In this document: piece after piece, positions 46,995 to 56,794 of the stretch | Numbering within the stretch: the first letter of the stretch is position 1 | Layout of the letters: each line of letters begins with the position of its first letter | Source of the DNA: Alcanivorax sp. S6407 | GTDB taxonomy: Bacteria > Pseudomonadota > Gammaproteobacteria > Pseudomonadales > Alcanivoracaceae | Length of the DNA: 64,000 bases | Reading direction: 5' to 3' | NCBI RefSeq assembly: GCF_023016115.1 | Contig: NZ_JALKBH010000007.1 | Location: 142,888-206,887, forward strand | Notes under the pieces: generated by a model | What the model was told of the DNA's origin: nothing | Database searches by the model: none | The model's input: only the letters and a program-made list of their open reading frames with translations | Position numbers and translations under genes: made by a program

Positions 46995-48061
46995 GCACTG
47001 TCCTGATCATGGCCGGGGGTACCGGCGGGCATGTTTTCCCGGCGTTGGCAGTGGCCGATCAATTGCGTGATCGCGGATTTGACATTCTCTGGCTGGGTGC
47101 CGAGCACGGCATGGAAGGCAAGCTGGTGCGGCGTCATGGTTACAACATTGCCGAGCTGGCGGTGTCCCGTCTGCGTGGTGGCGGCCTCAAGCGCAAGCTT
47201 ACCGCGCCGTTCAACCTGCTGCGTGCGGTGCTGCAGGCACGTCAGCTGATTCGGCAGCACCAGCCGGTGCTCGCCGTCGGTTTTGGCGGCTTCGCCAGCG
47301 GTCCCGGTGGCCTGGCGGCACGGTTGTGTGGGGTGCCGGTGGTGGTGCACGAGCAGAATGCGGTGCCGGGGCTGACCAACCGCCTGCTGTCGAAGATGGC
47401 CACGGTGACCCTGGAAGGCTTCGATGGTGCCTTCGGTCAGCGTGATGCCTGCTGGGTGGGTAATCCTGTGCGTGCCGAGATCGCCGCCATTGACGAACCC
47501 GCTGGCCGTTATGCCCGTCATCAGGGTGGGCTGCGCATTTTGGTCGTAGGCGGTAGCCAGGGTGCCCTAGTGCTCAATCAGGATCTGCCGGAACTGATGC
47601 TGGCGGTACTGGGTAATGACATTCAGGTCCGTCACCAGTGTGGTGCAGGGCGTACCGGCGAAGCTGCGCCGATTTATGACGCGCTGGGCGTGAATGCCCA
47701 GGTCAGTGAATTTATTGATGACATGGCGGAAGCCTACAGCTGGGCGGATCTGGTGATCTGCCGGGCCGGGGCGTTGACCGTGGCGGAAGTGGCGGCGGCC
47801 GGTGTGGCAGCCCTGTTCATTCCGCTGCCAACCGCGGTGGATGATCACCAGACATTGAATGCCCGCTGGTTGTCCGACAAGGGTGCGGCCCTGTTGTTGC
47901 CCCAGCGGGAACTGAGCGCAGCCAGTCTGGCTGCCATCTTGAAACCCGTTGCACAACGCGGTGCCCTGGCGCAAATGGCGCAACGGGCCCGTGAGCAGGC
48001 AGTGGCTGACAGCGCCGAGCGCGCAGCGACCCTGTGTCAGGAGGTGGCCAATGGCCGATAA
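46991..48061 (+). CDS. murG: N-acetylglucosaminyltransferase MurG
   Basis: 356 residues. [17 protein letters not shown] near residues 9-25, [12 protein letters not shown] and [14 protein letters not shown] (UDP-GlcNAc site). Makes lipid II at the inner face of the membrane. Overlaps ftsW by 4 bp and murC by 11 bp. Confidence 0.98.
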   Translation: MSTVLIMAGGTGGHVFPALAVADQLRDRGFDILWLGAEHGMEGKLVRRHGYNIAELAVSRLRGGGLKRKLTAPFNLLRAVLQARQLIRQHQPVLAVGFGGFASGPGGLAARLCGVPVVVHEQNAVPGLTNRLLSKMATVTLEGFDGAFGQRDACWVGNPVRAEIAAIDEPAGRYARHQGGLRILVVGGSQGALVLNQDLPELMLAVLGNDIQVRHQCGAGRTGEAAPIYDALGVNAQVSEFIDDMAEAYSWADLVICRAGALTVAEVAAAGVAALFIPLPTAVDDHQTLNARWLSDKGAALLLPQRELSAASLAAILKPVAQRGALAQMAQRAREQAVADSAERAATLCQEVANGR

Positions 48062-49478
48062 CGATTACATCCATACCGTGCCAGAGATGCGCCGTATCCG
48101 CGGTATCCATTTTGTGGGTATCGGTGGTGTTGGCATGTGTGGCATTGCTGAAGTGCTGGCGAATCAGGGCTATGCCATCAGCGGCAGTGACATCAAGGAA
48201 TCCGCCGTGGTGGCGCGCCTGCGCAGCTTGGGGGTGCGGGTGGAAATCGGTCACCGTGCCGAGAACATTGATGGCGCGGATGTGGTGGTGACCTCCACCG
48301 CGGTGAATACCGAAAATGTGGAAGTGGCGGAAGCTCACGAGCGTCGTATTCCGGTGGTGCCCCGTGCCCAGATGCTGGCGGAGCTGATGCGTTTCCGACA
48401 CGGTATCGCGGTCGCCGGCACCCATGGCAAGACCACCACCACCTCCATGACCGCAGCCATCATGGCGGAGGCGGGCATGGATCCGACTTTCGTGATTGGC
48501 GGCCGCCTGAACAGCGCCGGCACCAATGCCCGTCTCGGCCAGAGCCGTTATCTGGTGGCGGAAGCGGACGAGTCCGATGCCAGCTTCCTGCACCTGCAGC
48601 CGATGAGTGCCATCGTGACCAATATCGAAGCGGATCACATGCACACCTATGGCGGTGATTTTGCCCAGCTGGAAAACACCTTTATCGAATTCCTGCACAA
48701 CCTTCCGTTCTACGGGGTGGCAGTGATGTGTGTCGACGATCCGGTGGTGCGCAAGCTGCTGCCGAGGGTTAATCGTCAGGTGATTCGTTATGGCTTCAGC
48801 GAAGATGCCGATCTGCGTGCCGAAGACGTCCAGCAGCAGGGCATGACCACCACCTTCCGGGTGATTCGCAAGGAAGGCGAGCCGCTGAAAATCAGTCTCA
48901 ACATGCCTGGCAAGCACAATGTGCTGAATGCGCTGGCTGCCATTGCCGTGTCTGCGGATGAAGGGGCGGATGACGAGGCCATCATTCGCGGCCTGAACAA
49001 CTTTACCGGGGTGGGGCGCCGCTTTGATGTGCAGGGCGAGTACCACTTCGAGGCTGGCAGCGCGACGCTGGTGGATGACTATGGTCACCACCCCAGCGAA
49101 GTGGCAGTAACCATCGATGCCATTCGTGCCGGCTGGCCGGGCCGTCGCCTGGCCATGCTGTTCCAGCCCCACCGTTACACCCGTACCCAGGATCTTTATG
49201 AGGACTTCGTGGAAGTGCTCTCCGGGGTAGATGTGCTGCTGATGCTGGAAGTGTACGGTGCCGGCGAAGATCCGATCCCGGGCGCTGATGCCCGCGCCCT
49301 GTGCCGCAGCATTCGCAAGCGCGGCAAGGTCGAGCCGGTCTTCGTGGATGATCCGGCCAAGTTGGCGGAGATTCTCGCCACCCAGTTGCAGGATGGCGAT
49401 CTGCTGGTCACCCAGGGTGCCGGCAACGTGGGCGCCATTGCCAAAGAACTGGCCGAACAAGGAGCCAAGCGTGGATAA
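48051..49478 (+). CDS. murC: UDP-MurNAc:L-Ala ligase MurC
   Basis: 475 residues from ATG 48051 behind [22 protein letters not shown]-loop [24 protein letters not shown] and [10 protein letters not shown] match MurC. Adds the first amino acid of the stem. Overlaps ddl by 8 bp. Confidence 0.98.
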   Translation: MADNDYIHTVPEMRRIRGIHFVGIGGVGMCGIAEVLANQGYAISGSDIKESAVVARLRSLGVRVEIGHRAENIDGADVVVTSTAVNTENVEVAEAHERRIPVVPRAQMLAELMRFRHGIAVAGTHGKTTTTSMTAAIMAEAGMDPTFVIGGRLNSAGTNARLGQSRYLVAEADESDASFLHLQPMSAIVTNIEADHMHTYGGDFAQLENTFIEFLHNLPFYGVAVMCVDDPVVRKLLPRVNRQVIRYGFSEDADLRAEDVQQQGMTTTFRVIRKEGEPLKISLNMPGKHNVLNALAAIAVSADEGADDEAIIRGLNNFTGVGRRFDVQGEYHFEAGSATLVDDYGHHPSEVAVTIDAIRAGWPGRRLAMLFQPHRYTRTQDLYEDFVEVLSGVDVLLMLEVYGAGEDPIPGADARALCRSIRKRGKVEPVFVDDPAKLAEILATQLQDGDLLVTQGAGNVGAIAKELAEQGAKRG

Positions 49479-50409
49479 GGTGCTGCTGAAGCAAAAGCTG
49501 GCCAGTGTGGGCCGGGTAGCGGTGCTGGCCGGTGGTAAATCCGCCGAGCGCCCGGTGTCCCTGAAGAGTGGGGCGGCAGTGCATCAGGCGCTGCGCAGCC
49601 TGGGCGTGATAGCAGAACTGGTGGATCCGTCCGAGACCAGCGTGGATGCGCTAAAAGGGTTTGATGCCGCCTTTATTGCGCTGCATGGTCGCGGCGGCGA
49701 GGACGGTGTGATTCAGGGCGTGCTGGAGCATCTGGGCATCCCCTATACCGGCTCTGCAGTGATGGCTTCCGGTATCGGCATGGACAAGGTCCGCACCAAA
49801 CAATTGTGGAAGGGTGCCGGTCTGCCGACTCCTGCGTTCTATGTGGCGGGTCGCAATGATACTGACCTGGGCTTTCCGTTGATGATCAAGCCCGCCCATG
49901 AAGGCTCCTCCATTGGTATGGCCAAGGCGGATAACGCCGAGCAGCTGGCACAGGCATTGCTGGAAGCGGGCAAGTTCGATTCCGATGTGCTGGTAGAAGC
50001 CTGGGTGAATGGCCCGGAGTACACCGTGGCGGTGCTCGGTGATGAGGCGCTGCCGTCCATTCGCCTGAAGACGCCCCATGCGTTTTATGACTTTGAAGCC
50101 AAGTACCAGTCCGACAGCACCGAATACCTGTGCCCGGCCGGACTGAGTGACGAGGACGAGGCTGCCATTCGCCAGCTGGCTCTGACCGCTTTCCGGGTGG
50201 CCGGTTGCCGCGGCTGGGGCCGGGTCGATGTGATGCGCGATGAGCAAGGTCGCTGGCAGCTGCTGGAAATCAATACCGTGCCAGGCATGACTGATCACTC
50301 CCTGGTGCCCATGGCCGCCAAGGCCACCGGCCGGGATTTCGAGGTGCTGGTGGGAGAGATTCTGTTGCTGGCACTGGAGCAGGCTGCAGGGGAGAAAAAC
50401 GGTGGCTAA
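49471..50409 (+). CDS. ddl: D-alanine-D-alanine ligase Ddl
   Basis: 312 residues from GTG 49471 with AAGGAG six bases before it. ATP-grasp enzyme: [46 protein letters not shown] and [17 protein letters not shown]. Start inside the murC end. Supplies D-Ala-D-Ala to MurF. Confidence 0.96.
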   Translation: MDKVLLKQKLASVGRVAVLAGGKSAERPVSLKSGAAVHQALRSLGVIAELVDPSETSVDALKGFDAAFIALHGRGGEDGVIQGVLEHLGIPYTGSAVMASGIGMDKVRTKQLWKGAGLPTPAFYVAGRNDTDLGFPLMIKPAHEGSSIGMAKADNAEQLAQALLEAGKFDSDVLVEAWVNGPEYTVAVLGDEALPSIRLKTPHAFYDFEAKYQSDSTEYLCPAGLSDEDEAAIRQLALTAFRVAGCRGWGRVDVMRDEQGRWQLLEINTVPGMTDHSLVPMAAKATGRDFEVLVGEILLLALEQAAGEKNGG

Positions 50410-51184
50410 GGCTGCCGCCACGCCCCGGGGCGCCCGCCGCAAGCCGGTGAAGCAGACCGGGGTGCCACTGCGCGAACGCCTGGCGGCTGCCGTGCCGTGG
50501 ATGCTGGTGGGCAGTGTCGCCATGGTACTGCTGGTCGGCGTGATTTATCTTCCCGCCGCCCTGGATGGCTACCCCATCCGCAAGGTGGGCGTGGATGGCG
50601 TCACCGATGTACGCCGTCAGCAGCAGATCCAGACCGCCCTGGCGGCGCTGGTTCGCGATGAAAACTATTTTTCCGTGCCGCTGGCCGAGATTTACCAGCA
50701 GGCACAGGGGCTGAGCTGGGTAGAGGGCGTTTCGGTACGTCGCCAGTGGCCCGACACCGTGGTGTTGACCGTCAGTGAACGGCGCCCGGTAGCCGTATGG
50801 AACGAGACGGTGCTGATTTCCGACAGCGGCGAACCGTTCAAGGCATTGAAGCAATACGACCTGACGGGCCTGCCGCATTTGAACGGCCCGCAGCAACGGC
50901 TGGAGGAAGTCATGGGCTTCTATCACAGCATGGGCAAGATGCTGGCGGGTGTGGATCTGGGCATTCGCAGCATGGACGTCAACGCACGGCTGACCGCGCG
51001 ACTGACGCTGGATAACGACATGCAACTGGTGGTCGACCGTGAGCACTACACCACCAAACTTCGCCGTTTCGTGCGGCTTTATCGGGGTGTACTGAGCACG
51101 GACAGTCGCCAGGTGACCAGCGTGGATCTGCGTTACGCAGATGGCATGGCAGTGACCTGGGGCGAGCAACAGGAGAAAGGGTGA
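50402..51184 (+). CDS. ftsQ: Cell division protein FtsQ
   Basis: 260 residues, GTG start overlapping ddl. Basic cytoplasmic N-terminus, one membrane helix (AVPWMLVGSVAMVLLVGVIYL), then POTRA (KVGVDGVTDVRRQQQIQTAL) and beta domains. Scaffolds FtsLB in the divisome. Confidence 0.95.
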   Translation: MAKAAATPRGARRKPVKQTGVPLRERLAAAVPWMLVGSVAMVLLVGVIYLPAALDGYPIRKVGVDGVTDVRRQQQIQTALAALVRDENYFSVPLAEIYQQAQGLSWVEGVSVRRQWPDTVVLTVSERRPVAVWNETVLISDSGEPFKALKQYDLTGLPHLNGPQQRLEEVMGFYHSMGKMLAGVDLGIRSMDVNARLTARLTLDNDMQLVVDREHYTTKLRRFVRLYRGVLSTDSRQVTSVDLRYADGMAVTWGEQQEKG

Positions 51185-51185
51185 C

Positions 51186-52421
51186 ATGGCAACAGCAACA
51201 GAAAACATGATTGTCGGACTCGACATTGGCACCTCCAAGGTGGTGGCCATCGTCGGGCAGACATCTGCCGATGGCACCATGGAGATTGTGGGGATCGGTT
51301 CGCAGCCCTCGCGGGGCATGAAGAAGGGCGTGGTAGTGGATATCGAAGCCACTGTGCGTTCCATTCAGCGTGCTGTGGAAGAGGCCGAGCTGATGGCGGG
51401 CTGCCACATCCATACCGTTTATGCGGGCATTGCCGGTTCCCACGTACGCAGCCTGAATTCCCACGGCATCGTGGCGATTCGTGACCGGGAAGTGGCCCAG
51501 GCAGATATCGACCGGGTGATTGATGCGGCCCAGGCCGTAGCCATCCCGGCAGACCAGAAGACCCTGCACGTTCTGCCCCAGGAATACGTGGTGGACAACC
51601 AGGAAGGCGTCCGCGAGCCCATCGGCATGAGCGGCGTGCGCCTGGAAGCCAAGGTACATCTGGTCACCTGCGCGGTGAATGCTGCGCAGAACATCGAGAA
51701 GTGTGTGCGCCGCTGCAACCTGGAAGTGGACGACATCATCCTCGAGCAGCTGGCCAGTGCCCATGCGGTGCTCACCGAAGACGAGCGCGAGCTGGGGGTA
51801 TGCATCGTGGATATCGGTGGCGGCACCACGGACATCGCCATCTTCACCGAAGGGGCGATTCGTCATACCGCCAATATTCCGATTGCCGGTGATCAGGTGA
51901 CCAACGATATCGCCATGGCCCTGCGCACCCCCAAGCAGCATGCCGACGAGATCAAGATCAAGTATGCCTGCGCCCTGACCCAGCTGGCGGGCGCAGACGA
52001 AACCATCAAGGTGCCCAGCGTGGGCGATCGTCCGCCGCGTACCCTCAGCCGCCAGAATCTGGCGGAAGTGGTGGAGCCGCGTTACGACGAGCTGTTCACC
52101 CTGGTGCAGGCAGAGATTCGTCGCTCCGGTTATGAGGACCTGATTCCCGGGGGCATCGTGCTCACCGGGGGGTCCTCCAAGATCGAAGGGGCGGTGGATT
52201 TGGCCGAAGAAATTTTCCACATGCCTGTGCGGCTGGGGTCCCCGCAGGGGATTTCCGGGCTTACCGATGTGGTCAAGAACCCGATCTATTCCACCGCCGT
52301 AGGCCTGCTGTTGTACGGCCAGCGCATGGAAAAGGAAGGTGGCAGCCCCCGCGCCCAAGCCGGTGGCGGTCAGGTGGACTGGCTGGAGCGTTTCAAAAGT
52401 TGGTTCAAGGGTAATTTTTAA
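51186..52421 (+). CDS. ftsA: Cell division protein FtsA
   Basis: 411 residues. Actin-like fold: VGLDIGTSKVVAIVG (phosphate 1), CIVDIGGGTTDIAIF (phosphate 2) and GGIVLTGGSSKIEG (adenosine). The C-terminal amphipathic helix WLERFKSWFKGNF binds the membrane. Tethers FtsZ. One base after the ftsQ stop. Confidence 0.98.
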   Translation: MATATENMIVGLDIGTSKVVAIVGQTSADGTMEIVGIGSQPSRGMKKGVVVDIEATVRSIQRAVEEAELMAGCHIHTVYAGIAGSHVRSLNSHGIVAIRDREVAQADIDRVIDAAQAVAIPADQKTLHVLPQEYVVDNQEGVREPIGMSGVRLEAKVHLVTCAVNAAQNIEKCVRRCNLEVDDIILEQLASAHAVLTEDERELGVCIVDIGGGTTDIAIFTEGAIRHTANIPIAGDQVTNDIAMALRTPKQHADEIKIKYACALTQLAGADETIKVPSVGDRPPRTLSRQNLAEVVEPRYDELFTLVQAEIRRSGYEDLIPGGIVLTGGSSKIEGAVDLAEEIFHMPVRLGSPQGISGLTDVVKNPIYSTAVGLLLYGQRMEKEGGSPRAQAGGGQVDWLERFKSWFKGNF

Positions 52422-52426
52422 GGGGC

Positions 52427-52517
52427 GCCGGATGCCAGACGCCCGAAGCCGGATGCTAAAACCCGGCGGCAAAGCCGCCAAAGCGTCAGGCGTCGAGCAT
52501 CAGGCATCCAGCGTTCA
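52427..52517 (+). repeat. Heptamer hairpin locus H12 (GCCGGAT/GCGTCAG type) between ftsA and ftsZ
   Basis: Left arm (52427-52461): GCCGGAT, GCCAGAC, GCCCGAA, GCCGGAT, GCTAAAA. Right arm (52483-52517): GCGTCAG, GCGTCGA, GCATCAG, GCATCCA, GCGTTCA. The loop contains a small perfect hairpin GGCGGC-AAA-GCCGCC (52465-52479). It begins 5 bp after the ftsA stop and ends 95 bp before ftsZ. No T-run, so it more likely works as an RNA structure or processing site than a terminator. Confidence 0.88.
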
Positions 52518-52611
52518 ATAGGCGCAAGCGGCGGTTCCGGGCCGCGCAACACCACCGGGACACTTCGACGTGAAACAAGTAGTAAACAGGGATGAAAACG
52601 GGAGATTAACC

Positions 52612-53778
52612 ATGCAATTCAAATTGGAAGACAGCGTGCCTCATGGCGCAGTAATCAAGGTAGTTGGCGTTGGCGGCGGTGGCGGTAACGCCGTCGATCA
52701 CATGGTGCGTTCCGGTGTAGAAGGGGTGGATTTCATCTGCGCCAACACCGACGCCCAGGCGCTGCGCAATGCCCAGGCCAAGACCGTGATTCAGCTGGGT
52801 AGCCAGGTCACCAAGGGTCTGGGTGCCGGTGCCAACCCTGAAATCGGTCGTCAGTCTGCCCTGGAAGACCGTGACCGCATCGCCGAGCTGCTGGACGGTG
52901 CCGATATGGTATTTGTGACTGCCGGTATGGGCGGTGGTACTGGTACCGGTGCTGCACCGGTGGTGGCCGAGATCGCCAAGGAACTGGGTATCCTGACCGT
53001 GGCGGTAGTGACCAAGCCGTTCCCGTTCGAAGGCAAGAAGCGTATGCGTTCTGCCCAGGAAGGCATCGAGGAGCTGAAAGAACACGTTCACTCCCTGATC
53101 ACCATTCCCAACGAGAAGCTGCAGTCCGTACTGGGTGGTTCCACCAGCCTGCTGGATGCCTTCAAGGCTGCCAACGACGTGCTGCAAGGCGCAGTGAAAG
53201 GGATTGCCGATCTGATCGTTCGCCCTGGCATGATCAACGTGGATTTCGCAGACGTGCGTACCGTAATGAGCGAGCTGGGCACTGCCATGATGGGGTCCGG
53301 TACTGCCAGCGGTGAAGAGCGCGCTGCCGAAGCGGCCCGTGCTGCTATCTCCAGCCCGCTGCTGGAAGACGTGGATCTGCGCGGCGCTCGTGGCATCCTG
53401 GTCAACATCACCGCCAACGAATCCATCGCTCTGGACGAGTTCTCCGAAGTGGGTGAAATCGTCAGCGAGCTGGCCGGCGAAGATGCCAATGTGATCATCG
53501 GCACCGCCATCGACCCGGATATGGGCGACAATATCAGCGTTACCGTGGTGGCCACTGGTCTGGGCGCCGCCGCTCAGGAACTAAAAGTGGTGCGTGGGCG
53601 TCAGACCCCTGTCGCCGCCGATGGTCGTGTGGATTACAGCGACCTGGATCGCCCGGCTGTGGAGCGCAAGCGCGCCGCCCAGCAGGCAGCCAGCGGTCGT
53701 GGCCAGCAGGCGGTGAACACTGCGGAAGATCTGGATTTCATCGATATTCCGACCTTCCTGCGTCGCCAGGCCGACTAA
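52612..53778 (+). CDS. ftsZ: Cell division GTPase FtsZ
   Basis: 388 residues from ATG 52612 ([31 protein letters not shown]). An in-frame ATG at 52570 would add 14 residues not seen in the family. Tubulin signature [17 protein letters not shown] near 106-122; the C-terminal peptide [14 protein letters not shown] binds FtsA and ZipA. Codon use suggests high expression. Confidence 0.98.
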   Translation: MQFKLEDSVPHGAVIKVVGVGGGGGNAVDHMVRSGVEGVDFICANTDAQALRNAQAKTVIQLGSQVTKGLGAGANPEIGRQSALEDRDRIAELLDGADMVFVTAGMGGGTGTGAAPVVAEIAKELGILTVAVVTKPFPFEGKKRMRSAQEGIEELKEHVHSLITIPNEKLQSVLGGSTSLLDAFKAANDVLQGAVKGIADLIVRPGMINVDFADVRTVMSELGTAMMGSGTASGEERAAEAARAAISSPLLEDVDLRGARGILVNITANESIALDEFSEVGEIVSELAGEDANVIIGTAIDPDMGDNISVTVVATGLGAAAQELKVVRGRQTPVAADGRVDYSDLDRPAVERKRAAQQAASGRGQQAVNTAEDLDFIDIPTFLRRQAD

Positions 53779-53816
53779 CGGTGGCTCCGCATTGGTGCAA
53801 AATCAGGGAGTTGGAG

Positions 53817-53822
53817 TATAAT
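53817..53822 (+). promoter_or_regulatory. -10 element of the lpxC promoter
   Basis: Consensus TATAAT in the 110-bp ftsZ-lpxC gap, 67 bp before lpxC. The -35 is weak (TTGGTG 19 bp upstream). Confidence 0.6.
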
Positions 53823-53888
53823 CCGGCCCTAATTTTGTGTTGAGGAAAGCGGTATCCCTCAGGATACCCGCAGCTGTGTGACAGACTG

Positions 53889-54806
53889 ATGATCAGACAA
53901 CGTACTCTGAAAAACGTGATCCGCGCCACCGGCGTGGGCCTGCACACCGGCGAAAAGGTCTATATGACCGTTCGCCCGGCACCGGTGGATACCGGTATCG
54001 TGTTCCGGCGTGTGGACCTGGACCCGGTGGTCGAGATCAAGGCGGCGGCAGATGCCGTGGGTGAAACCACGCTGTCGTCAACGCTGGTTCAGGATGGCGT
54101 CAAAGTCGGTACCGTGGAGCATTTCCTGTCCGCCATGGCGGGCCTGGGCATTGATAATGCCTTTGTGGAACTGTCTGCCCCGGAAATGCCGATCATGGAT
54201 GGCAGTGCCGGTCCGTTCGTCTTCCTGTTGCAATCTGCCGGTATCAAGGAGCAGGAAGCGGCCAAGAAGTTCATTCGCATCAAGAAGGAAGTGACGGTGC
54301 GAGAGGGCGACAAGACGGCAACTTTCGTGCCCTTCGATGGCTTCAAGGTGACGTTCTCCATCGAGTTCGATCACCCGGTGTTTGAAGACCGAAACCAGGT
54401 GTCCAGTATCGACTTCTCCACGACTTCGTTCGTGAAGGAAGTGGCACGGGCGCGGACGTTCGGCTTCATGCGCGACATCGAGTTTCTGCGCAGCCAGAAC
54501 CTGGCTCTGGGCGGCAGCGTGGATAACGCCATCGTGGTGGATGAATACCGTATCCTCAATGAAGACGGCTTGCGCTATGAGGATGAGTTCGTCAAACACA
54601 AGATGCTGGATGCCATCGGCGACCTGTATCTGCTCGGGCACAGCCTGATTGGCGAGTTCATTGGCCACAAGTCCGGCCATGCCCTCAATAATGCGTTGCT
54701 GCGGGAAATTCTCCGTCAGGAGGATTCCTACGAAGTGGTGACCTTCGAGGATGCCACTGACGCACCGGTGTCTTACATGCGCCCGGTGCTGGCTGCCGCC
54801 GAATAA
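53889..54806 (+). CDS. lpxC: UDP-3-O-acyl-N-acetylglucosamine deacetylase LpxC
   Basis: 305 residues. Zinc ligands: His78 in TVEHFLSAM, and His/Asp in [17 protein letters not shown]; the catalytic His is in [10 protein letters not shown]. Performs the committed step of lipid A synthesis. Last gene of the division/envelope cluster. Confidence 0.98.
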   Translation: MIRQRTLKNVIRATGVGLHTGEKVYMTVRPAPVDTGIVFRRVDLDPVVEIKAAADAVGETTLSSTLVQDGVKVGTVEHFLSAMAGLGIDNAFVELSAPEMPIMDGSAGPFVFLLQSAGIKEQEAAKKFIRIKKEVTVREGDKTATFVPFDGFKVTFSIEFDHPVFEDRNQVSSIDFSTTSFVKEVARARTFGFMRDIEFLRSQNLALGGSVDNAIVVDEYRILNEDGLRYEDEFVKHKMLDAIGDLYLLGHSLIGEFIGHKSGHALNNALLREILRQEDSYEVVTFEDATDAPVSYMRPVLAAAE

Positions 54807-54829
54807 GGCCAGCCACGTCGAAGCCCTGT

Positions 54830-54888
54830 TGCCAGCCGGTGGTTCTCCCACCGCCGGCTGGCACCCTTCGGGCCTGTCTTTTCTGTCT
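54830..54888 (+). terminator. Terminator region of lpxC
   Basis: Hairpin TGCCAGCCGGTGG / CCACCGCCGGCTGGCA followed by a CCC-TT-CGGG stem and a T-rich stretch. It lies in the convergent lpxC-dciA gap. Confidence 0.7.
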
Positions 54889-54895
54889 GTACCTG

Positions 54896-55363
54896 TTATT
54901 CCGATTCCCAGCGGCTGGCCAGTCGCAATAACGATGCCTTGAGGGCGTCGTCGTCCATATCCTCTGCCAGGGCCTGAATGTACCCGGCACTTTCCTTGCT
55001 CAGCGTGGGGCCTTTGGCCTGGTAATTGCTTTGCTCGCCTGGTGGCTGAGATCCGGTTGATTTCGCCAGTGGCTGGCGCTTGCCACCCACCACAATCTTC
55101 ACCTGTTCCCCAGGCAGGGCCTGTTGTAATCGGGGGAGATGAAAACGCAGTAGTTGGGCGGTGGCACTGGTCTCCACCAGCGCCAGCCAGCGGTGCTGGT
55201 CGCGAACCAGGGTGACCCGCTCGCGCAGGGCCGGCGGCAGGCAATCCCGGGGGTCCTGTTCCTCCGCGGAGGGCGATTTACGTGCCTGTTTGGCCAGTTC
55301 TGCAAGGATGCGATTACCGCTCAGCAGGGCCTTGAAGGCTTTGGGCGAAGTTGTCTTGCTCAT
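54896..55363 (-). CDS. dciA: DciA family helicase loader (DUF721)
   Basis: 155 residues. The DUF721/DciA domain at the N-terminus (LPPALRERVTLVRDQHRWLALVETSATAQLLRFHLPRLQQAL) and a disordered tail. DciA loads DnaB in bacteria lacking DnaC. It stands by secA and the M23 peptidase as in Pseudomonas, divergent from the M23 gene. Confidence 0.88.
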   Translation of the reverse strand: MSKTTSPKAFKALLSGNRILAELAKQARKSPSAEEQDPRDCLPPALRERVTLVRDQHRWLALVETSATAQLLRFHLPRLQQALPGEQVKIVVGGKRQPLAKSTGSQPPGEQSNYQAKGPTLSKESAGYIQALAEDMDDDALKASLLRLASRWESE

Positions 55364-55474
55364 GGGTTTTTCATAGACTAGCCTGCCAGCTATGAAAAAT
55401 TATTTTAAAAAGCTGGCGTAAGTTGCTGAAAAATTTGGCGTTAGCTTTAACTAACTTGTGCGTTACTCAACGAT

Positions 55475-56407
55475 ATGAACATCATAGTCATTAACAGCAA
55501 GCGCGGCCATTCCCGCACTCTTCCGGTACCCAGGCACTGGCCCTGGCTGCTGGCGGCGGTTTTTGTGCTGTTGCCGGCACTGATCGGAGTGGGCGCTTAC
55601 CAACTGGTTTATCATGTCGGCGATCAGCCTGAATATACACCTTTAATGACGGCGCGTTTCGCTGATCAGCTTAATGAGCAGGAAAAGGCCCTGGCCGACC
55701 TGGATCAACTCAGCCAGGAGCAGTTCCGCGCCCTGACCCTCAAACTGGCCCAGGCCCAGGCGCGCCTGGTGCGTCTGGATGCCCTCGGTGAGCGTCTGGT
55801 GGAAGTGGCTGACGTGGGCAGTGACGAATTCGACTTCAGCACTGTGCCGGGGCTGGGTGGTCCGGAATCCGCGGATGAGGGCGCCAGCTATGAGCTGCCT
55901 TCCTTCATGGAAGCCGTGGACCAAATGGCCGCCACCCTTGAGCGCCGTGAACGTCAGCTGGACATCCTCGAAGACCTGCTGGCTGACAAGCAGATTGAAG
56001 ATCAGACCTGGCTGTCCGGTCGTCCGTTGACCAAGGGCTGGATGTCCAGCCGCTTCGGTCGCCGCTCCGATCCCTTTACCGGCCGTGTGGCCTGGCACAA
56101 GGGGGTGGATTTTGCCGGCAAGGAAGGAACCCCGATCGTGGCAACCGGTTCCGGTGTGGTGACCTTCTCTGGGGTGAAATCCGGCTACGGCAAGATGGTC
56201 GAGCTGAACCACGGTAACGGCATTACTACCCGCTATGGCCATGCCCTGGAGCTGGTGGTTGAGGCTGGTGAAATTGTGCGTACCGGTGATGTGATCGCCA
56301 AAGTGGGTAACTCTGGCCGATCCACAGGTCCCCATGTGCACTACGAAGTGCTGAAAAACGGGGCCCAGGTCAATCCACAGCCCTATATCTATCGGGCTCG
56401 CCGCTAG
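55475..56407 (+). CDS. M23-family metallopeptidase, membrane-anchored (murein hydrolase or activator)
   Basis: 310 residues: N-terminal membrane helix (WPWLLAAVFVLLPALIGVGAY), coiled coil (about 70-110), then a C-terminal LytM domain. Zinc motifs are intact: HKGVDFAG (H-x3-D) and GPHVHYEVL (HxH), so it is probably catalytically active. It faces the periplasm and lies between dciA and secA, its usual place. Confidence 0.9.
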   Translation: MNIIVINSKRGHSRTLPVPRHWPWLLAAVFVLLPALIGVGAYQLVYHVGDQPEYTPLMTARFADQLNEQEKALADLDQLSQEQFRALTLKLAQAQARLVRLDALGERLVEVADVGSDEFDFSTVPGLGGPESADEGASYELPSFMEAVDQMAATLERRERQLDILEDLLADKQIEDQTWLSGRPLTKGWMSSRFGRRSDPFTGRVAWHKGVDFAGKEGTPIVATGSGVVTFSGVKSGYGKMVELNHGNGITTRYGHALELVVEAGEIVRTGDVIAKVGNSGRSTGPHVHYEVLKNGAQVNPQPYIYRARR

Positions 56408-56437
56408 GCTGGTCATGGCAACCGCACCGTTGCCGTT

Positions 56438-56465
56438 TGCGTGCTGCATGATGCGTAAAGCTTGA
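56438..56465 (-). repeat. Heptamer array H13 after the M23 gene
   Basis: Four 7-bp units TGCGTGC, TGCATGA, TGCGTAA, AGCTTGA, the GCAACAC family inverted, 20 bp ahead of the terminator. Only a vestigial partner follows. Confidence 0.7.
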
Positions 56466-56485
56466 TGAGGCAGCAAGCGGCATCC

Positions 56486-56512
56486 AAAACGGCCCTTCCG
56501 GGGCCGTTTTTC
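56486..56512 (+). terminator. Terminator of the M23 peptidase gene
   Basis: Stem AAAACGGCCC / GGGCCGTTTT with loop TTCCGG, then TTTCG. Confidence 0.9.
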
Positions 56513-56544
56513 GTTATCGCCCCTTGATATCCGTGAATACCACC

Positions 56545-56573
56545 TTATCTCTCCACTCTATTGTGTTTAGAAT
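56545..56573 (+). promoter_or_regulatory. Promoter of secA
   Basis: -35 TTATCT (56545-56550), 17-bp spacer, -10 TAGAAT (56568-56573), predicting a leader of about 215 nt. Confidence 0.65.
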
Positions 56574-56590
56574 GGCTCTCTTTCAGGGGG

Positions 56591-56740
56591 ATGCCCGGCA
56601 GACGTTGTCTGCACCCTGCGGGCTTTCCTGAGACCTTTGCTTGTCACTTGCGTCTCAACCCTTCCTGGTGGCCCACGGGTTGCAAGGAACATGGACAGGG
56701 CCTTAGCCCTTTGGCCTTTATGGCCGGCGCTCTGTCCTGA
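56591..56740 (+). other. Structured secA leader with a possible 49-codon ORF
   Basis: An ATG at 56591 opens a 49-codon frame ending with TGA at 56738, 54 bp before secA. The product would end LSPLAFMAGALS; it has no signal peptide, unlike SecM. The leader also folds: GCAGACGTTGTCTGC (56598-56612) is a hairpin and GGACAG at 56692 can pair with CTGTCC at 56732. The SD is adjacent to the ATG and poorly spaced. Translation is unproven. Confidence 0.3.
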
Positions 56741-56794
56741 TGCCGTCCTGCCATCGCGAGCAGACGGCCTAACTTAAATAGAAGCGGAAGTTTT

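Noticed and set aside
47817-49460. 547-codon minus-strand frame
   Set aside because: Antisense to murC and murG, His- and Gly-rich, no recognisable domain; codon-bias shadow.
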